Shown one piece after another: positions 22,244 through 31,631 of a stretch of 64,000 bases of DNA. The notes beneath the pieces were generated by a model that did no database searches, was not told the origin of the DNA, and saw only the letters and a program-made list of their open reading frames with translations. Positions within the stretch are counted from its first letter, which is position 1. Each line of letters starts with the position of its first letter. The position numbers and the translations under genes were made by a program. The DNA is taken from positions 26,819-90,818 of the forward strand of contig JAEUJZ010000184.1 of the NCBI GenBank assembly GCA_016794505.1, read 5' to 3'. The stretch is from Myxococcales bacterium. GTDB lineage: Bacteria > Myxococcota_A > Polyangia > Palsa-1104 > JAEUJZ01.

Positions 22244-22375
22244 ACTTCGCCGACGATATCACGCCGCGGCGAGCGGGCCCTAACGCAATTTCCCAGTCGG
22301 GTCCATGGCTCGCGCACAGCCGGAATGCCCCAGGCGAACGGCAGCCTCACCCGCTGAGTGTGCTAGCGTGCCTGC

Positions 22376-23164
22376 GTGCCTGTTTATCGTCTGACGATTG
22401 CCTATCGGGGCGGCGAGTTCTGCGGCTGGCAGAGCCAGCACAACGGGACCAGCGTGCAGTCTGTCCTGGAAGACGCGCTCGGCCGGCTATTCGGCCAGCC
22501 CATTCGCTGCCGCGCCGCTGGGCGCACCGACGCGGGCGTCCACGCGATGGGTCAGGTGGTCAGCTTTTTTTGCGAACGCATCCTGCCCGAGCGGGCGCTA
22601 ATCCACGGCACCAACCACTTCCTGCCGTCTGCGGTGGGGGTCTTGGCTGCGACCGTCGCTGCAGACGACTTTGATGCGCGCTTCTCGGCGTCGGGAAAGC
22701 TGTATCGCTATCAGATCTGGAACGCGCCCGTACGCTCGCCGCTGCACCAGGACACGCACTGGCACATCATGCAGCCCTTGCAGCATGAGGCGATGCAGAA
22801 GGCGGCGGCGCTGCTCGTCGGTCGCCATGACTTCCGGGCCTTTCGCGCAGCCGATTGCGAGCGCAAGACCACCACGCGGCTGGTGCGGCGGCTCGATGTC
22901 CTGGTGCCAGCACAGCCCGACGCGCTGCCGTTTGCCACGACCGGCTCGCCCGTGATTCACATCGAGGTCAGCGCCACGGCCTTTCTGAAGAACATGGTAC
23001 GCATCCTCGTCGGGACGCTGGCGCAGGTCGGACGCGGCCGAATGTCCGTCGAGCATGTGGCCATGCTGCTGCAGTCCGGTGATCGAACGCAGGCGGGGCC
23101 CACGGCGCCTGCGCATGGCCTGACCTTGGTCTCTGTCGAGTACGGGCCGCGCACAGGCGTGTAG
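22376..23164 (+). CDS. truA: tRNA pseudouridine(38-40) synthase TruA
   Basis: A 262-residue enzyme that converts uridines 38-40 in the tRNA anticodon arm to pseudouridine. The catalytic Asp52 lies in GRTDAGVHA. Other family stretches include YRGGEFCGWQ and FLKNMVRILVGTL. The start is GTG 22376, which gives the usual N-terminus. The gene stands alone, divergent from plsX. Confidence 0.96.
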   Translation: MPVYRLTIAYRGGEFCGWQSQHNGTSVQSVLEDALGRLFGQPIRCRAAGRTDAGVHAMGQVVSFFCERILPERALIHGTNHFLPSAVGVLAATVAADDFDARFSASGKLYRYQIWNAPVRSPLHQDTHWHIMQPLQHEAMQKAAALLVGRHDFRAFRAADCERKTTTRLVRRLDVLVPAQPDALPFATTGSPVIHIEVSATAFLKNMVRILVGTLAQVGRGRMSVEHVAMLLQSGDRTQAGPTAPAHGLTLVSVEYGPRTGV

Positions 23165-23260
23165 GTCTGGGTACGCACCGCCGTTTGGCGTCGGCAGATG
23201 CGACGAGGCTCAGCCCGCCCGGTGCGAGCCGGGCGCGAGACGTCGGGACTGTTTGCCGGG

Positions 23261-23288
23261 TCGCTATCGCGGAATCGCTATCGCGGAA
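23261..23288. repeat. 14-bp direct tandem repeat in truA-DUF11 gap
   Basis: TCGCTATCGCGGAA occurs twice back to back in the 170-base gap between the convergent truA and DUF11 genes. A partial third copy (TCGC) follows. No other feature is seen in this gap. Confidence 0.7.
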
Positions 23289-23334
23289 TCGCAAGGCGGC
23301 CGAAGCCCAGCGAGGGCAGAGGAGGGGAGGGGCG

Positions 23335-26300
23335 CTACGCGAGGAAGGATCGCCGACGGCGCAGGGCCGCGAGCGACAACATCAGGCCCAGAGCGAAGAA
23401 GATCGGCGTGCGCGCATCCTGTCCGGCTCGCGTCGCGCTCCCTGTCGTCGAGCAGGCGAAGCCACCGCCGGTCAAGCGGAAGGCCTGCGAGGTGGCGATG
23501 TTGTTCTTCGCCACGGGGTCTTCGTTGTTGCTGGCACCGATGGTGGCGCGCGTCACCGGGACGGCGTTGCCTTCGGTCTTGGGCAGCTTCACGCGCAGCG
23601 TCAGATCCGGCGCCGTCATGCCCGAGCCCACCGATTCACGGGTACACAGGAACACGTTGGCGTCGCGAGCGCAGGTCCAGCCCGCACCGCTCGGTCCATC
23701 GATCAGCTCAGATCCAGGAGGCGTGACGACGGTGACCACGGGGTTGCGTACGGCATCGGGTCCGTTGTTGCGTGCTTCGACGGTGTACGTCACCTCGCTG
23801 CCCGGATTCGGGGCCGACGGATCGGCGCTGATACGCACCTGCAGATCCGATGCGGTCTTCGGGTTGATGCCGACATCCACCGCGGCGCTGTTGTTGCTGA
23901 GGTCGGTGTCCTCAGTCGACGGCGAGCTTACGACGCCCGCGACCACGCCGGGATCTTTGCCCATCTCGCTTGGCACGGGCGTGTTGACCTTGATGGTGAT
24001 CGGCGGCGCATCACCCGGCTGCAGCGCCGAGTTGTAATAGCAGGTAAAGCTGAAGCTGCTCTGCATGCAGGTCCAGCCCATGCCCTTGGCCGGCTGCGTG
24101 ATCGTGCTACCCGCTGGCACCGTGAACGTGACGCTGGGGAACTGCGAGGCGGCCGGGCCCTTGTTGCTGGCCTGCAGCGTGTACGTGATCTCGGTGCCGG
24201 CACCTGCAATCGTCGGCGACTTGGCGATGGTCAGGGCCAGATCCGTCTTCGACGAAGGCGAAAGCGGTCGCTTGTCGACCACGGCCGTGTTGTTGCCCAT
24301 GTTGGGATCTTGGTTGTTTGGTGCGTCGACCACCACCGATACATCCGGCGTTCCCGACGTCAGATCGACCGTCGGATAGCGCACCTTCACCGTGATCGGC
24401 GGCGCATCCCCCTTGGCCAGCGGTCCGCGCGTGCAGATCGCTGTGGTGTTGTTTTGCGCGCAGATCCAGCCGTCTCCCGTCGCGGGTTGCGTGATGACGA
24501 CGCCTGGTGGCAGGTTGAAGATCACCGCCGGATCTTGCACCGTGTCGGGTCCACGATTGCTGGCGATGCCGGTATAGGTCACCGTGTCGCCCGGCTTGGG
24601 GTTCAGGTTGTCGGCGGTGATGCGCACGCTCAGGTCCGACCCAGTCTTGGGCTGGCCCGCGGCGATGGGCTGGCTGTCTGTGTTGTTGCCCAGGTTGGGA
24701 TCGCGGGTACCCGGCGAAGCCACGACTCCGATCACCGAGCCGGGGTTTGTCGCCATCGGCGCGATGATCTTGACGACGATGGCCGGGGCCATGCCCGTCG
24801 GCAGCGGTCCGGTAATGCAGGTGTACGCACCCACGGACAGCGCGCAAGCCCAGCCATTTCCCGTCGCGGGTTGCGTGACTAGCGAGCTTCCTGGCAGCGT
24901 GAAGCTGACCGTTGCGGGCGCCGATGTGTCCGGTCCTTGGTTCTGTACTTGGAACGTAAAGGTTGCTTCGCTGCCGGGCCCTGCCGTCGTCGGAGTCTTG
25001 CTGACAGTCAGCGAAAGATCCGCGGTCGGCATCGGCTTTACCGCGCCGACATCGATCATCGCTGAGTTGTTGCTCGGGCTGGGATCGATGCTGCCCATCG
25101 AGGTCACCATGCCCGCGACCTGCGGTGTCGGGGCTCCCGGTGTATCGCTGGGCGTCTTGAACTTGATCGAAAGCGGTGGCGCCGTCTGCCCGGCTGGAAG
25201 ATCGACCTTCATGCTGCAGGTGTACGTCGTGCCTTCGTTGGTGCAGCCCCACTGCGACATCGTGTCAGACGGCGGCGGCGGCGGCTGGGTCACTGCACTT
25301 CCCGGCGGAATGGTAAAGGTCACCATCGGCCGCTGCGCTGCATCCGGGCCGTTGTTCTTGGTCGTCGCGGTCACCGTCGTCTCGGTCCCTGGAGTCGGCG
25401 ACTCGGGCGTCTTGCTCAGCGTGAGCTCAAGGTCCGACTTGGGAATCGTGATCACTGCGCCCTGAATCGGCACCATCGCCGTGCCCGTGTTGTTCGCCGT
25501 CATCAGATCGACATAACCAGGCGGTGGCTGCGCCGTGACCGTCAGGTTCAGCGTCGGCGATGGGCTCATCGTCGGCACCTTGCTGCGGATGTTGAATGTC
25601 AGCGTGCCACCGACGGGAAGATCGACAAGCTGGGGCAGTGCGCCGGTTCCAGACACGGTGCCGTTGGGGCAGACCGCGCCCCCAGCGCCGCTGCACATCC
25701 AGCTAACCTCGTTCGGCATGACGCCCGCGGGCAGCGTCGTCGCGATCTCTGCGGCGTTGGCGATGTTTTCGCCCTTGTTCGTCACCGTCGCGGTGAAGTC
25801 GGCATTGCTGCCCGGCTGCACCTGCGAAGGCGGAGCCGTCAGCTTGACCTCGATGTCCGACGGAACGCAGATTGGGTAATAGCTCGGCAGTCCCGCGACC
25901 GTCGGCTGACGCGGCAGCATGACCACGCGACCGTCGTTGCCGTTGGTCGCTCCGTTCACGGGGAACTTGGCCATGGTCATCGCCGCTGAGGTACCTGCAG
26001 GTCCGCCCCTGGCCGACGTCGTCGGGATACCGCCCGTGACATACGCAATCAAGCCGCCGCTGCCACCGCCGCCTGTGCCATCGGCCTCGTTTAGGTCAGC
26101 AGGCTGGCGCTTCTGGTTGCCGCCGTATCCACCGTTGGCCTCGATGCGCAGATCCTTGGGCAGCGGAGCCGCCGTCAACATGAACACCGTGCCACCACCG
26201 CCGCCACCGCCTGCGGCATCGTTGTGGGCGTTTGCCGTGTCCGCGCCGTCGCCGCCATTGGCGCTGATGATGCCCGTGCTCGGGCCAGGCACTGCGATGC

Positions 26301-27603
26301 TGCCGCTGACCACGAACACCAGGCCACCGCCGTTGCCGCCGTTGCCACCTGAGTTGTTGTCTTGATCGCCGGCACCGCCGCCGCCACCCAAGAACACCTG
26401 GAAGCCCAGGTTGGGGTTGAGCGGTCGACCGCCCAGTCCGCCGACGTCTTGCCGATAGTCGCCGCCCCACTTCATCAGCGTGGGGCCATCCATCGTCGGG
26501 TCGGTAAACACCCCGGCCAGCGGTCGCGAGAACGAGTGTCCGCCGCGGCCTCCCCCAGTCGAGGTGCTGGGCTTGTTGCCGTTGTCTTTGTACGCGGGCT
26601 CTAGCTGCCAGGCCATCATCCCGCCGACAGCCGTCAGGTCCATGATGCCCAGGCCGTTCCACAGGGCAGGATCACCGCCGCCGCCGCCGCCACCGCCGCC
26701 AGCATTGTGGGCGTTGCCGCCGCCGCCGCCGTTCGCGACCGCGCCGCGGCCGAACTTGCCCATGATGTTCATCTGGTAGTCGTCTTGCGACCCCGCGATG
26801 CTCTCGCCTTTTTCGGCGCCTTGCATCGGGTCGGTCGTCCGCATGGTCACGACCTTGGGGCTGCCTGCAGCATTCGATGCAGGATCCACCTTGCCACCGC
26901 GGAAGCCCTGGGCCGTCGCGTCGATGGCGCCGGCAATGGTCAGCTTGTTGAGTACGTGCAGCGCGATGACGCCGCCCACCTTGCCATCCCATGCCCTCGC
27001 CACGACCGAGGCGCCTGGCTGCACGGTCAGGTTGGCAAACTGCGGGATGCGGATGACCTGCGCGCCTGCTGGAATGCGGTAGTCGTTTTTGACGCCGCCG
27101 CAGCCACCCAGCGTGATGACATTGCCCGCCAAGCTATCGACGGTAACGACTTCGTAATAGCCGGCGCCGTTTACAGCCGTGACGTTGCCATACAGCTTGG
27201 GATCGTCGGTGCTGTCAACCGCTGCGCCCTGCGGTTGATACAGCATCAGCAGGTCGCCTTTTTTCAGCGGCATGCCGTTCGTTGGGTTGTTGAGCTCGGC
27301 GATGTTCATCACCGTGATCGCGTTGGCGCCCGGCGCGACCGAGATGCCTAGCTGGCTGTAGCTATTGAGCACGGTGTTGGCCATCGTGACGGTGTAGTCG
27401 CCGTCTTGCCCGGCCAACGACTGCACGACTTGGCCGATAGGCGGCGCCTGCGGACTGGCCATCGAGGGCGCTTGTCCCGACGGCACATCGGCCGATTCTT
27501 GCAGCGCGCAGCCAGCCAACGTCACCAGGCCGACCAGCGTGCGCAGACGGACGGCCCGTCGCACGCGAGACTTCGCAGAAGGCATATCACGTAAGGTCTG
27601 CAT
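23335..27603 (-). CDS. Giant DUF11-repeat surface lipoprotein with MYXO-CTERM tail
   Basis: A 1422-residue cell-surface protein. The N-terminus has a lipoprotein signal (lipobox LAGC). About residues 230-540 form a Gly-rich beta-type region with poly-Gly runs. Six DUF11 repeats follow, each opening like SDLxLxxxxxP and containing a conserved xNxGPDxxxxPxV core. The C-terminus has a Cys (ACSTTG), a hydrophobic helix and an RRRR end. This is the MYXO-CTERM pattern recognised by myxosortase, which attaches proteins to the outer surface. Carrying both a lipobox and a MYXO-CTERM is unusual. GGAG lies 5 bases before the ATG. It follows the OmpA-TSP3 gene by 12 bases in one operon. Confidence 0.9.
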   Translation of the reverse strand: MQTLRDMPSAKSRVRRAVRLRTLVGLVTLAGCALQESADVPSGQAPSMASPQAPPIGQVVQSLAGQDGDYTVTMANTVLNSYSQLGISVAPGANAITVMNIAELNNPTNGMPLKKGDLLMLYQPQGAAVDSTDDPKLYGNVTAVNGAGYYEVVTVDSLAGNVITLGGCGGVKNDYRIPAGAQVIRIPQFANLTVQPGASVVARAWDGKVGGVIALHVLNKLTIAGAIDATAQGFRGGKVDPASNAAGSPKVVTMRTTDPMQGAEKGESIAGSQDDYQMNIMGKFGRGAVANGGGGGNAHNAGGGGGGGGGDPALWNGLGIMDLTAVGGMMAWQLEPAYKDNGNKPSTSTGGGRGGHSFSRPLAGVFTDPTMDGPTLMKWGGDYRQDVGGLGGRPLNPNLGFQVFLGGGGGAGDQDNNSGGNGGNGGGLVFVVSGSIAVPGPSTGIISANGGDGADTANAHNDAAGGGGGGGTVFMLTAAPLPKDLRIEANGGYGGNQKRQPADLNEADGTGGGGSGGLIAYVTGGIPTTSARGGPAGTSAAMTMAKFPVNGATNGNDGRVVMLPRQPTVAGLPSYYPICVPSDIEVKLTAPPSQVQPGSNADFTATVTNKGENIANAAEIATTLPAGVMPNEVSWMCSGAGGAVCPNGTVSGTGALPQLVDLPVGGTLTFNIRSKVPTMSPSPTLNLTVTAQPPPGYVDLMTANNTGTAMVPIQGAVITIPKSDLELTLSKTPESPTPGTETTVTATTKNNGPDAAQRPMVTFTIPPGSAVTQPPPPPSDTMSQWGCTNEGTTYTCSMKVDLPAGQTAPPLSIKFKTPSDTPGAPTPQVAGMVTSMGSIDPSPSNNSAMIDVGAVKPMPTADLSLTVSKTPTTAGPGSEATFTFQVQNQGPDTSAPATVSFTLPGSSLVTQPATGNGWACALSVGAYTCITGPLPTGMAPAIVVKIIAPMATNPGSVIGVVASPGTRDPNLGNNTDSQPIAAGQPKTGSDLSVRITADNLNPKPGDTVTYTGIASNRGPDTVQDPAVIFNLPPGVVITQPATGDGWICAQNNTTAICTRGPLAKGDAPPITVKVRYPTVDLTSGTPDVSVVVDAPNNQDPNMGNNTAVVDKRPLSPSSKTDLALTIAKSPTIAGAGTEITYTLQASNKGPAASQFPSVTFTVPAGSTITQPAKGMGWTCMQSSFSFTCYYNSALQPGDAPPITIKVNTPVPSEMGKDPGVVAGVVSSPSTEDTDLSNNSAAVDVGINPKTASDLQVRISADPSAPNPGSEVTYTVEARNNGPDAVRNPVVTVVTPPGSELIDGPSGAGWTCARDANVFLCTRESVGSGMTAPDLTLRVKLPKTEGNAVPVTRATIGASNNEDPVAKNNIATSQAFRLTGGGFACSTTGSATRAGQDARTPIFFALGLMLSLAALRRRRSFLA

Positions 27604-27615
27604 AGTTGCTCCTGC

Positions 27616-29742
27616 CTAATTGCCCTTCTTTGGGGTCTTCGCACCACCCTGCTTGCCGCCGACGGGACGCTTGGCGGGACGCGGGGCAGCGGGTGAGTTG
27701 TCGCTTTGATCCGGCGAGACCGGCACCTCGACCTGGCTGGCGTCGATGGACTTGACGCTGCTCGACTGCGGCGGGTCGATGATCACGAACTCGACGCGGC
27801 GATTCCGTTCACGTCCTTGCGGCGTGTCGTTGGTCGCTATGGGGTTCCACGGACCATAGCCCAGCGACTGCAGGCGCGACTCTTCGACACCGTGCTCGAT
27901 CAGCCAGCGCTTGACGCTGCGGGCGCGGCGCTCGGACAGATCGCGGTTCCACTCGGGCTTGCCGCGGTTGTCGGTGTGGCCCTCGATGGACACCTTCTTG
28001 ATCTCGGGCGAGGCCTTGAGGACGTCGGCCACCGACTGCAGGACCGGATAGCTCTCTTGCAGGATGATGTCCTTGTTGGTGGCGAAGAACACCGGCTTGA
28101 CGATGGCGATCTTGCCTTCCTTGAACTCGACCAAGCTCGGGCAGCCATGCTTCGCCGGGTCGACGTTGGGCACACCCGCCTTGTCAGGGCAGGCATCCTG
28201 CGAGTCGGGGATCTTGTCGCTGTCGCGGTCCTTGTCGACCCATGGGCAGCCGAGGCGGCTGGGGTCGGGACGCGCGCCCTTGGGCTCATCCGGGCACTGA
28301 TCCTGCGGGTCGACAACGCCGTCGTTATCGCGGTCTGGCGTCGGGCAGCCTGGCTTGTCAGCGTCGGGGAAGTTGCCCTTGTGAACGTCGGGGCACTGGT
28401 CTTCGCTGTCCAGGAAACCATCGCCGTCGCGGTCTTTGTCAATCTGCGGGCAGCCTGGCTTTTCGGGATCGGGACGCAGGCCCTGCGGCGTCTCGGGGCA
28501 GCGGTCGTCGATGTCAAAGATGCCGTCGCCGTCGCGATCGCGCAGCGGGCAGCCGAGCTTGCTGGGATCAGGACGTACACCCTGCGGCTCGTCGGGGCAC
28601 AGATCCAGCTTGTCGACGACACGGTCGCGATCGCGATCCGGGCAGCCCGTCGTCGCTGGATCCGTCGTGCGGATGCCCGGCGTGTCGGGGCAGGCATCGC
28701 CCTTGTCGGGAATGCCATCGTTGTCGCGGTCGCTCGGCGGCTCGGGTTTGACCTCGCGAATCGGCGCATAGGCCAAGCGCAAGAGCGCGCGTCCGTCGGG
28801 GGTACCCGGCGTGCGCAGCGTACCCAAGCCACCCGCAAGCCCAATCTGGAACACGCTCGCGATGTTGTAGTGCAGGCCCAGCAGAAGCTCCAAGCTGGTG
28901 TAGTCGCGCGAGAACGGCTTGACCTGCACGGTGTCGTTGCCCAGCACGGCCGTCGACAGCACCGCTTCCGGCACGATGGCAAAGCGCTTGTTCACACTGG
29001 CATAGCCAAGCGCCACGCCGATCTGCACTTCGGATCCGACAGTGCTGCCCACTGGGTCGGCGTCGCCAAGCTGCGCGGGCGAGCGATACAGGAAGCCGCC
29101 CGTCAACGACCAAAAGATCGAGCTTGCGATGCCACCCAAGACCAGCTTGGGCATGATGCGGAAGGCAGAGTCGCTGGATGTCGGCGACACTCCGACGCTG
29201 GTGAACTGACGCAGCGGGATCCAGCCCAAGGCGCCGATGGAGAGCGACGCGCCGCTGCGATATGGCTGACCCGCGATGCGCAGCATCAGCCCGACGCGCG
29301 GGTCCCCCACGACGACGCCACTTGTCGGCTTGACGCCTGCTGTCTCGGTGCCGCGCTCAAGCAGCGTGATGGGCAGCGACGCCGTGATCAGCACGCGGTC
29401 GAGGAAAGAAAACGCCAGGTCGGCATGCCCCAAGAGCTGGTGGGCGATGACCGCCTGCGACGGCTCGACCTTGTCGCCGATGACGGGGCCGTACTGCAAG
29501 GGGTTGTGGCCGTAGTTCAGCGTGATCCCGCCCGCGAAGTACCGCGTCGACGAGTACCACGGGTGATCGACCCAGAACGACCACTCGCCGGCTGCTGTCG
29601 GTTCGTAGCGGTTCAGCGTAAAGCCCTGCAGCGTCGTGGCTGGGGCGGTCTGCGCCGCGACGGGTGTGCTGTGGAACAGGCCAAGGCCTCCACAGACGGC
29701 CACGGTCGCGAGCAGCCTCTGCACGGTTCTTCTCTGTCGCAC
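27616..29742 (-). CDS. OmpA-family outer-membrane protein with thrombospondin type 3 repeats
   Basis: A 708-residue protein. A signal peptide (about 1-30, ending PVAAQ) is followed by a beta-rich domain of about 330 residues, probably an outer-membrane barrel. Six Asp-rich TSP3-like calcium-binding repeats (DRDNDGIPD...CPD type) come next. The last domain is an OmpA C-terminal peptidoglycan-binding domain with EGHTDNRG and LSERRARSVKRWL. The start is placed at GTG 29742 because GGAGGA sits 5 bases upstream and the signal peptide begins there; the longer frame from 29997 has no signal. It probably links the outer membrane to the cell wall and shares an operon with the DUF11 protein. Confidence 0.92.
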   Translation of the reverse strand: MRQRRTVQRLLATVAVCGGLGLFHSTPVAAQTAPATTLQGFTLNRYEPTAAGEWSFWVDHPWYSSTRYFAGGITLNYGHNPLQYGPVIGDKVEPSQAVIAHQLLGHADLAFSFLDRVLITASLPITLLERGTETAGVKPTSGVVVGDPRVGLMLRIAGQPYRSGASLSIGALGWIPLRQFTSVGVSPTSSDSAFRIMPKLVLGGIASSIFWSLTGGFLYRSPAQLGDADPVGSTVGSEVQIGVALGYASVNKRFAIVPEAVLSTAVLGNDTVQVKPFSRDYTSLELLLGLHYNIASVFQIGLAGGLGTLRTPGTPDGRALLRLAYAPIREVKPEPPSDRDNDGIPDKGDACPDTPGIRTTDPATTGCPDRDRDRVVDKLDLCPDEPQGVRPDPSKLGCPLRDRDGDGIFDIDDRCPETPQGLRPDPEKPGCPQIDKDRDGDGFLDSEDQCPDVHKGNFPDADKPGCPTPDRDNDGVVDPQDQCPDEPKGARPDPSRLGCPWVDKDRDSDKIPDSQDACPDKAGVPNVDPAKHGCPSLVEFKEGKIAIVKPVFFATNKDIILQESYPVLQSVADVLKASPEIKKVSIEGHTDNRGKPEWNRDLSERRARSVKRWLIEHGVEESRLQSLGYGPWNPIATNDTPQGRERNRRVEFVIIDPPQSSSVKSIDASQVEVPVSPDQSDNSPAAPRPAKRPVGGKQGGAKTPKKGN

Positions 29743-29910
29743 GAGATTCCTCCACGAGGGATCAGCAAACACTCTCGACCCATTGAGAGTCATGCTTGGT
29801 AGCGTACTCCGCTTAGTTCGCGAAGAGAATGGGCTTTTGCACGAAACGTTTTCGCAAGTCCTTGCCGCGACTCGGTTTCTGGCTGCAAGCGAACCCATCA
29901 CAGATGAGGG

Positions 29911-29940
29911 TTGACCTGCACAAAGCGAGGTCACTACTAT
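29911..29940 (+). promoter_or_regulatory. Sigma-70-like promoter for the RYAP lipoprotein
   Basis: TTGACC and TACTAT are separated by 18 bases, about 70 bases before the ATG at 30012. Both boxes are close to the housekeeping consensus. The strong GGAGGAAGG ribosome site lies at 30000-30008. Confidence 0.55.
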
Positions 29941-30011
29941 CCGCGCCTCTAGCCGTGTCCTCGTCGACGGGGCTAGGGGTAGCGAACACAACAACAAACG
30001 GAGGAAGGATC

Positions 30012-30347
30012 ATGAACAAGCAACAGTCTGAAGGTGTTGTGCTGCAGGGCAGCCCACGTTACGCGCCGCGCTATGCTCCGCGGTACGCGCCCCGATACGC
30101 GCCCCGGTACGCGCCCCGATACGCACCGCGCTATGCGCCGCGTCTGGGCGTCGTGGGCTTGGTGGGCCTGTTTGGGCTCTCGCTGTTTGCCGGCGCTTGC
30201 GGTCCCAAGGCGGGTGGCACGGGGGACAAGCCGACGACGACGCAGAGCGCTCCGCCGGCTGGCGGTGGGGCTGGTGGGACGGGCGGTGACACAGGCGGCG
30301 GCGCCACCCCGACCTCGCCCGGCACGGCGCCATCGAGCACGCCGTAG
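30012..30347 (+). CDS. Small lipoprotein with N-terminal RYAP tandem repeat
   Basis: A 111-residue protein with an odd order. Residues 1-15 are polar, residues 16-43 are seven exact RYAP tetrapeptides, and then comes a hydrophobic stretch (VVGLVGLFGLSLFAGAC) ending in a plausible lipobox. The rest (about 45 residues) is Gly/Thr/Pro/Ser-rich and disordered. The repeat therefore precedes the export signal and would lie in the cytoplasmic n-region or be removed with the signal. The ATG at 30012 has a very strong ribosome site, GGAGGAAGG. It is divergent from the OmpA-TSP3 gene. Its function is unknown. The repeat gives the signal a strong positive charge and many Tyr residues. Confidence 0.82.
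   Translation: MNKQQSEGVVLQGSPRYAPRYAPRYAPRYAPRYAPRYAPRYAPRLGVVGLVGLFGLSLFAGACGPKAGGTGDKPTTTQSAPPAGGGAGGTGGDTGGGATPTSPGTAPSSTP
30057..30140 (+). repeat. Seven 12-bp units coding RYAP
   Basis: Seven consecutive 12-base units keep the amino acids Arg-Tyr-Ala-Pro unchanged. Their Arg codons vary among CGT, CGC, CGG and CGA, Tyr between TAC and TAT, and Pro between CCG and CCC. Drift at silent positions with constant protein suggests selection on the peptide. Confidence 0.9.
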
Positions 30348-30489
30348 TGCATCGACCCAGCGAGCCTGCGCTGGCGCCTTCGTCTGTCGACGACGTCGCT
30401 GGTTGCAGCGCTCCTGGGCCGACGGGCCGCTGGCAAGCAGGTGGCCGCCGGGCCGCCGACGTCTGCGCGCTGCCTGTCGAACGGCCTAG

Positions 30490-31614
30490 CTAAGGCGCGC
30501 GTGGATAGGCCAGAAAGGTCGGCTGCAGCAGGCGATAGCTATCGACCCCGACTGCGTCGCCGCGAGCAATGACCGGATCGATCTCGGTCTGGTATTCCGG
30601 CCGCTTGAGGAAGATGTGATCCGTCGCCACGCCGATCTGCTTGTACGCCTGCGCATCGCTGGCCCGATTGCCATTTCCGACGGCAATCGTCACACCTGAG
30701 GCCTGTATCGCCTGCATCGTGCTCGCCTTGTACTCGACCGTGGTCTCGCCCGGCAAGGTGATGAGGTTCGGTGCCAAGCGCAGCGGTCCGACGGGAAAGG
30801 CGCGGTCCTTAAGCCACGTCCGCGTCGATTCGGTGAAGACCGAGCCGCGCGCTGTCAAGTACACCGGCTGATAGCAGCGCTCGGCCAGGGCTGAAAACGC
30901 CTCGGCCGCGCCGTCTTGCGCTTTGACCGCCGACCCTGTCACCAGCGACTCGGGGTATTCATTTTCATAGCTGGTCAGCGTGCCGTCGATGTCGCTGACC
31001 GCTACCTTGCCGCCGCTCGGCAGCACGACGGCCAGAAAGTGAAGCGAGCTACGGTCGCCACGCACCGACGCAAACACCTGCCTGCGCCCCACGGGCAGGC
31101 GGTCGCTGCCGCGCAGGCGAAGCTCAAATCTGCCGTCGCTGGGGTTGCTGCTGCCGGTCACAACGGTACCCAGAAGCTGCCAGCTTCCCGCACGACAGAC
31201 GAAGACGTCGACCTCTTCGTCTTCGAGCGCCTTGTCGACAACGCCATAGCTGATCTCGCCGGCTAGCACCTGTTCGTTGGCATCGGCCGTCGCGATCAAG
31301 TCGATGCCGCGGTGTCGCGGCGAGCCACTTGCCACCACCAGCGGACTGGTCAGGCTGTGCTTCCACGATCCCTTGCTGAGCCCGGAAGGCGTCCCGCTGC
31401 AGCTCACCTCGGGCAGACAGGCTCCCTCTTTCGTCATCGTCTGCTCGACGGGATCGGCCGGGACGGTGCCGTTTGGATCGCTGGCCATGCCGGTGCCACC
31501 ACAGGCCGCAAGGCCCAGCAGGCCCAGGCGCCCCAACCACCCTGCCGCGTGCCCCGCTCGACGACAGGTCCGCGCCGCGCTTCCCCCAAGAGACGCTTGC
31601 TTCGAGTCGCTCAT
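30490..31614 (-). CDS. LNS2 (lipin/Ned1/Smp2)-type phosphatase-like lipoprotein
   Basis: A 374-residue exported protein with a lipobox (LAAC) near residue 40. The C-terminal half shows the HAD/LNS2 motifs: SDIDGTLT, PVYLTARG, and VGNGNRASDAQAYK. In lipins this domain removes phosphate from phosphatidic acid; bacterial secreted versions are largely uncharacterised. The N-terminal part of the mature protein (about 80-200) looks like a beta-sandwich. The ATG at 31614 is preferred, since it is followed by a sensible signal sequence and preceded by GGAAAG. It follows the 31632-32309 gene by 17 bases on the same strand. It is the second phosphatidate-phosphatase-like gene in the window. Confidence 0.85.
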   Translation of the reverse strand: MSDSKQASLGGSAARTCRRAGHAAGWLGRLGLLGLAACGGTGMASDPNGTVPADPVEQTMTKEGACLPEVSCSGTPSGLSKGSWKHSLTSPLVVASGSPRHRGIDLIATADANEQVLAGEISYGVVDKALEDEEVDVFVCRAGSWQLLGTVVTGSSNPSDGRFELRLRGSDRLPVGRRQVFASVRGDRSSLHFLAVVLPSGGKVAVSDIDGTLTSYENEYPESLVTGSAVKAQDGAAEAFSALAERCYQPVYLTARGSVFTESTRTWLKDRAFPVGPLRLAPNLITLPGETTVEYKASTMQAIQASGVTIAVGNGNRASDAQAYKQIGVATDHIFLKRPEYQTEIDPVIARGDAVGVDSYRLLQPTFLAYPRAP

Positions 31615-31631
31615 CTTTCCAGGATACTGCG

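Noticed and set aside
23185..24882. Plus-strand open frame of 565 codons
   Set aside because: Antisense to the DUF11 repeats; Arg/His-rich translation typical of shadow frames in GC-rich DNA.
27706..29802. Plus-strand open frame of 698 codons
   Set aside because: It is the antisense shadow of the OmpA-TSP3 gene, which has a signal peptide, TSP3 repeats and an OmpA domain. The shadow has no recognisable domain.
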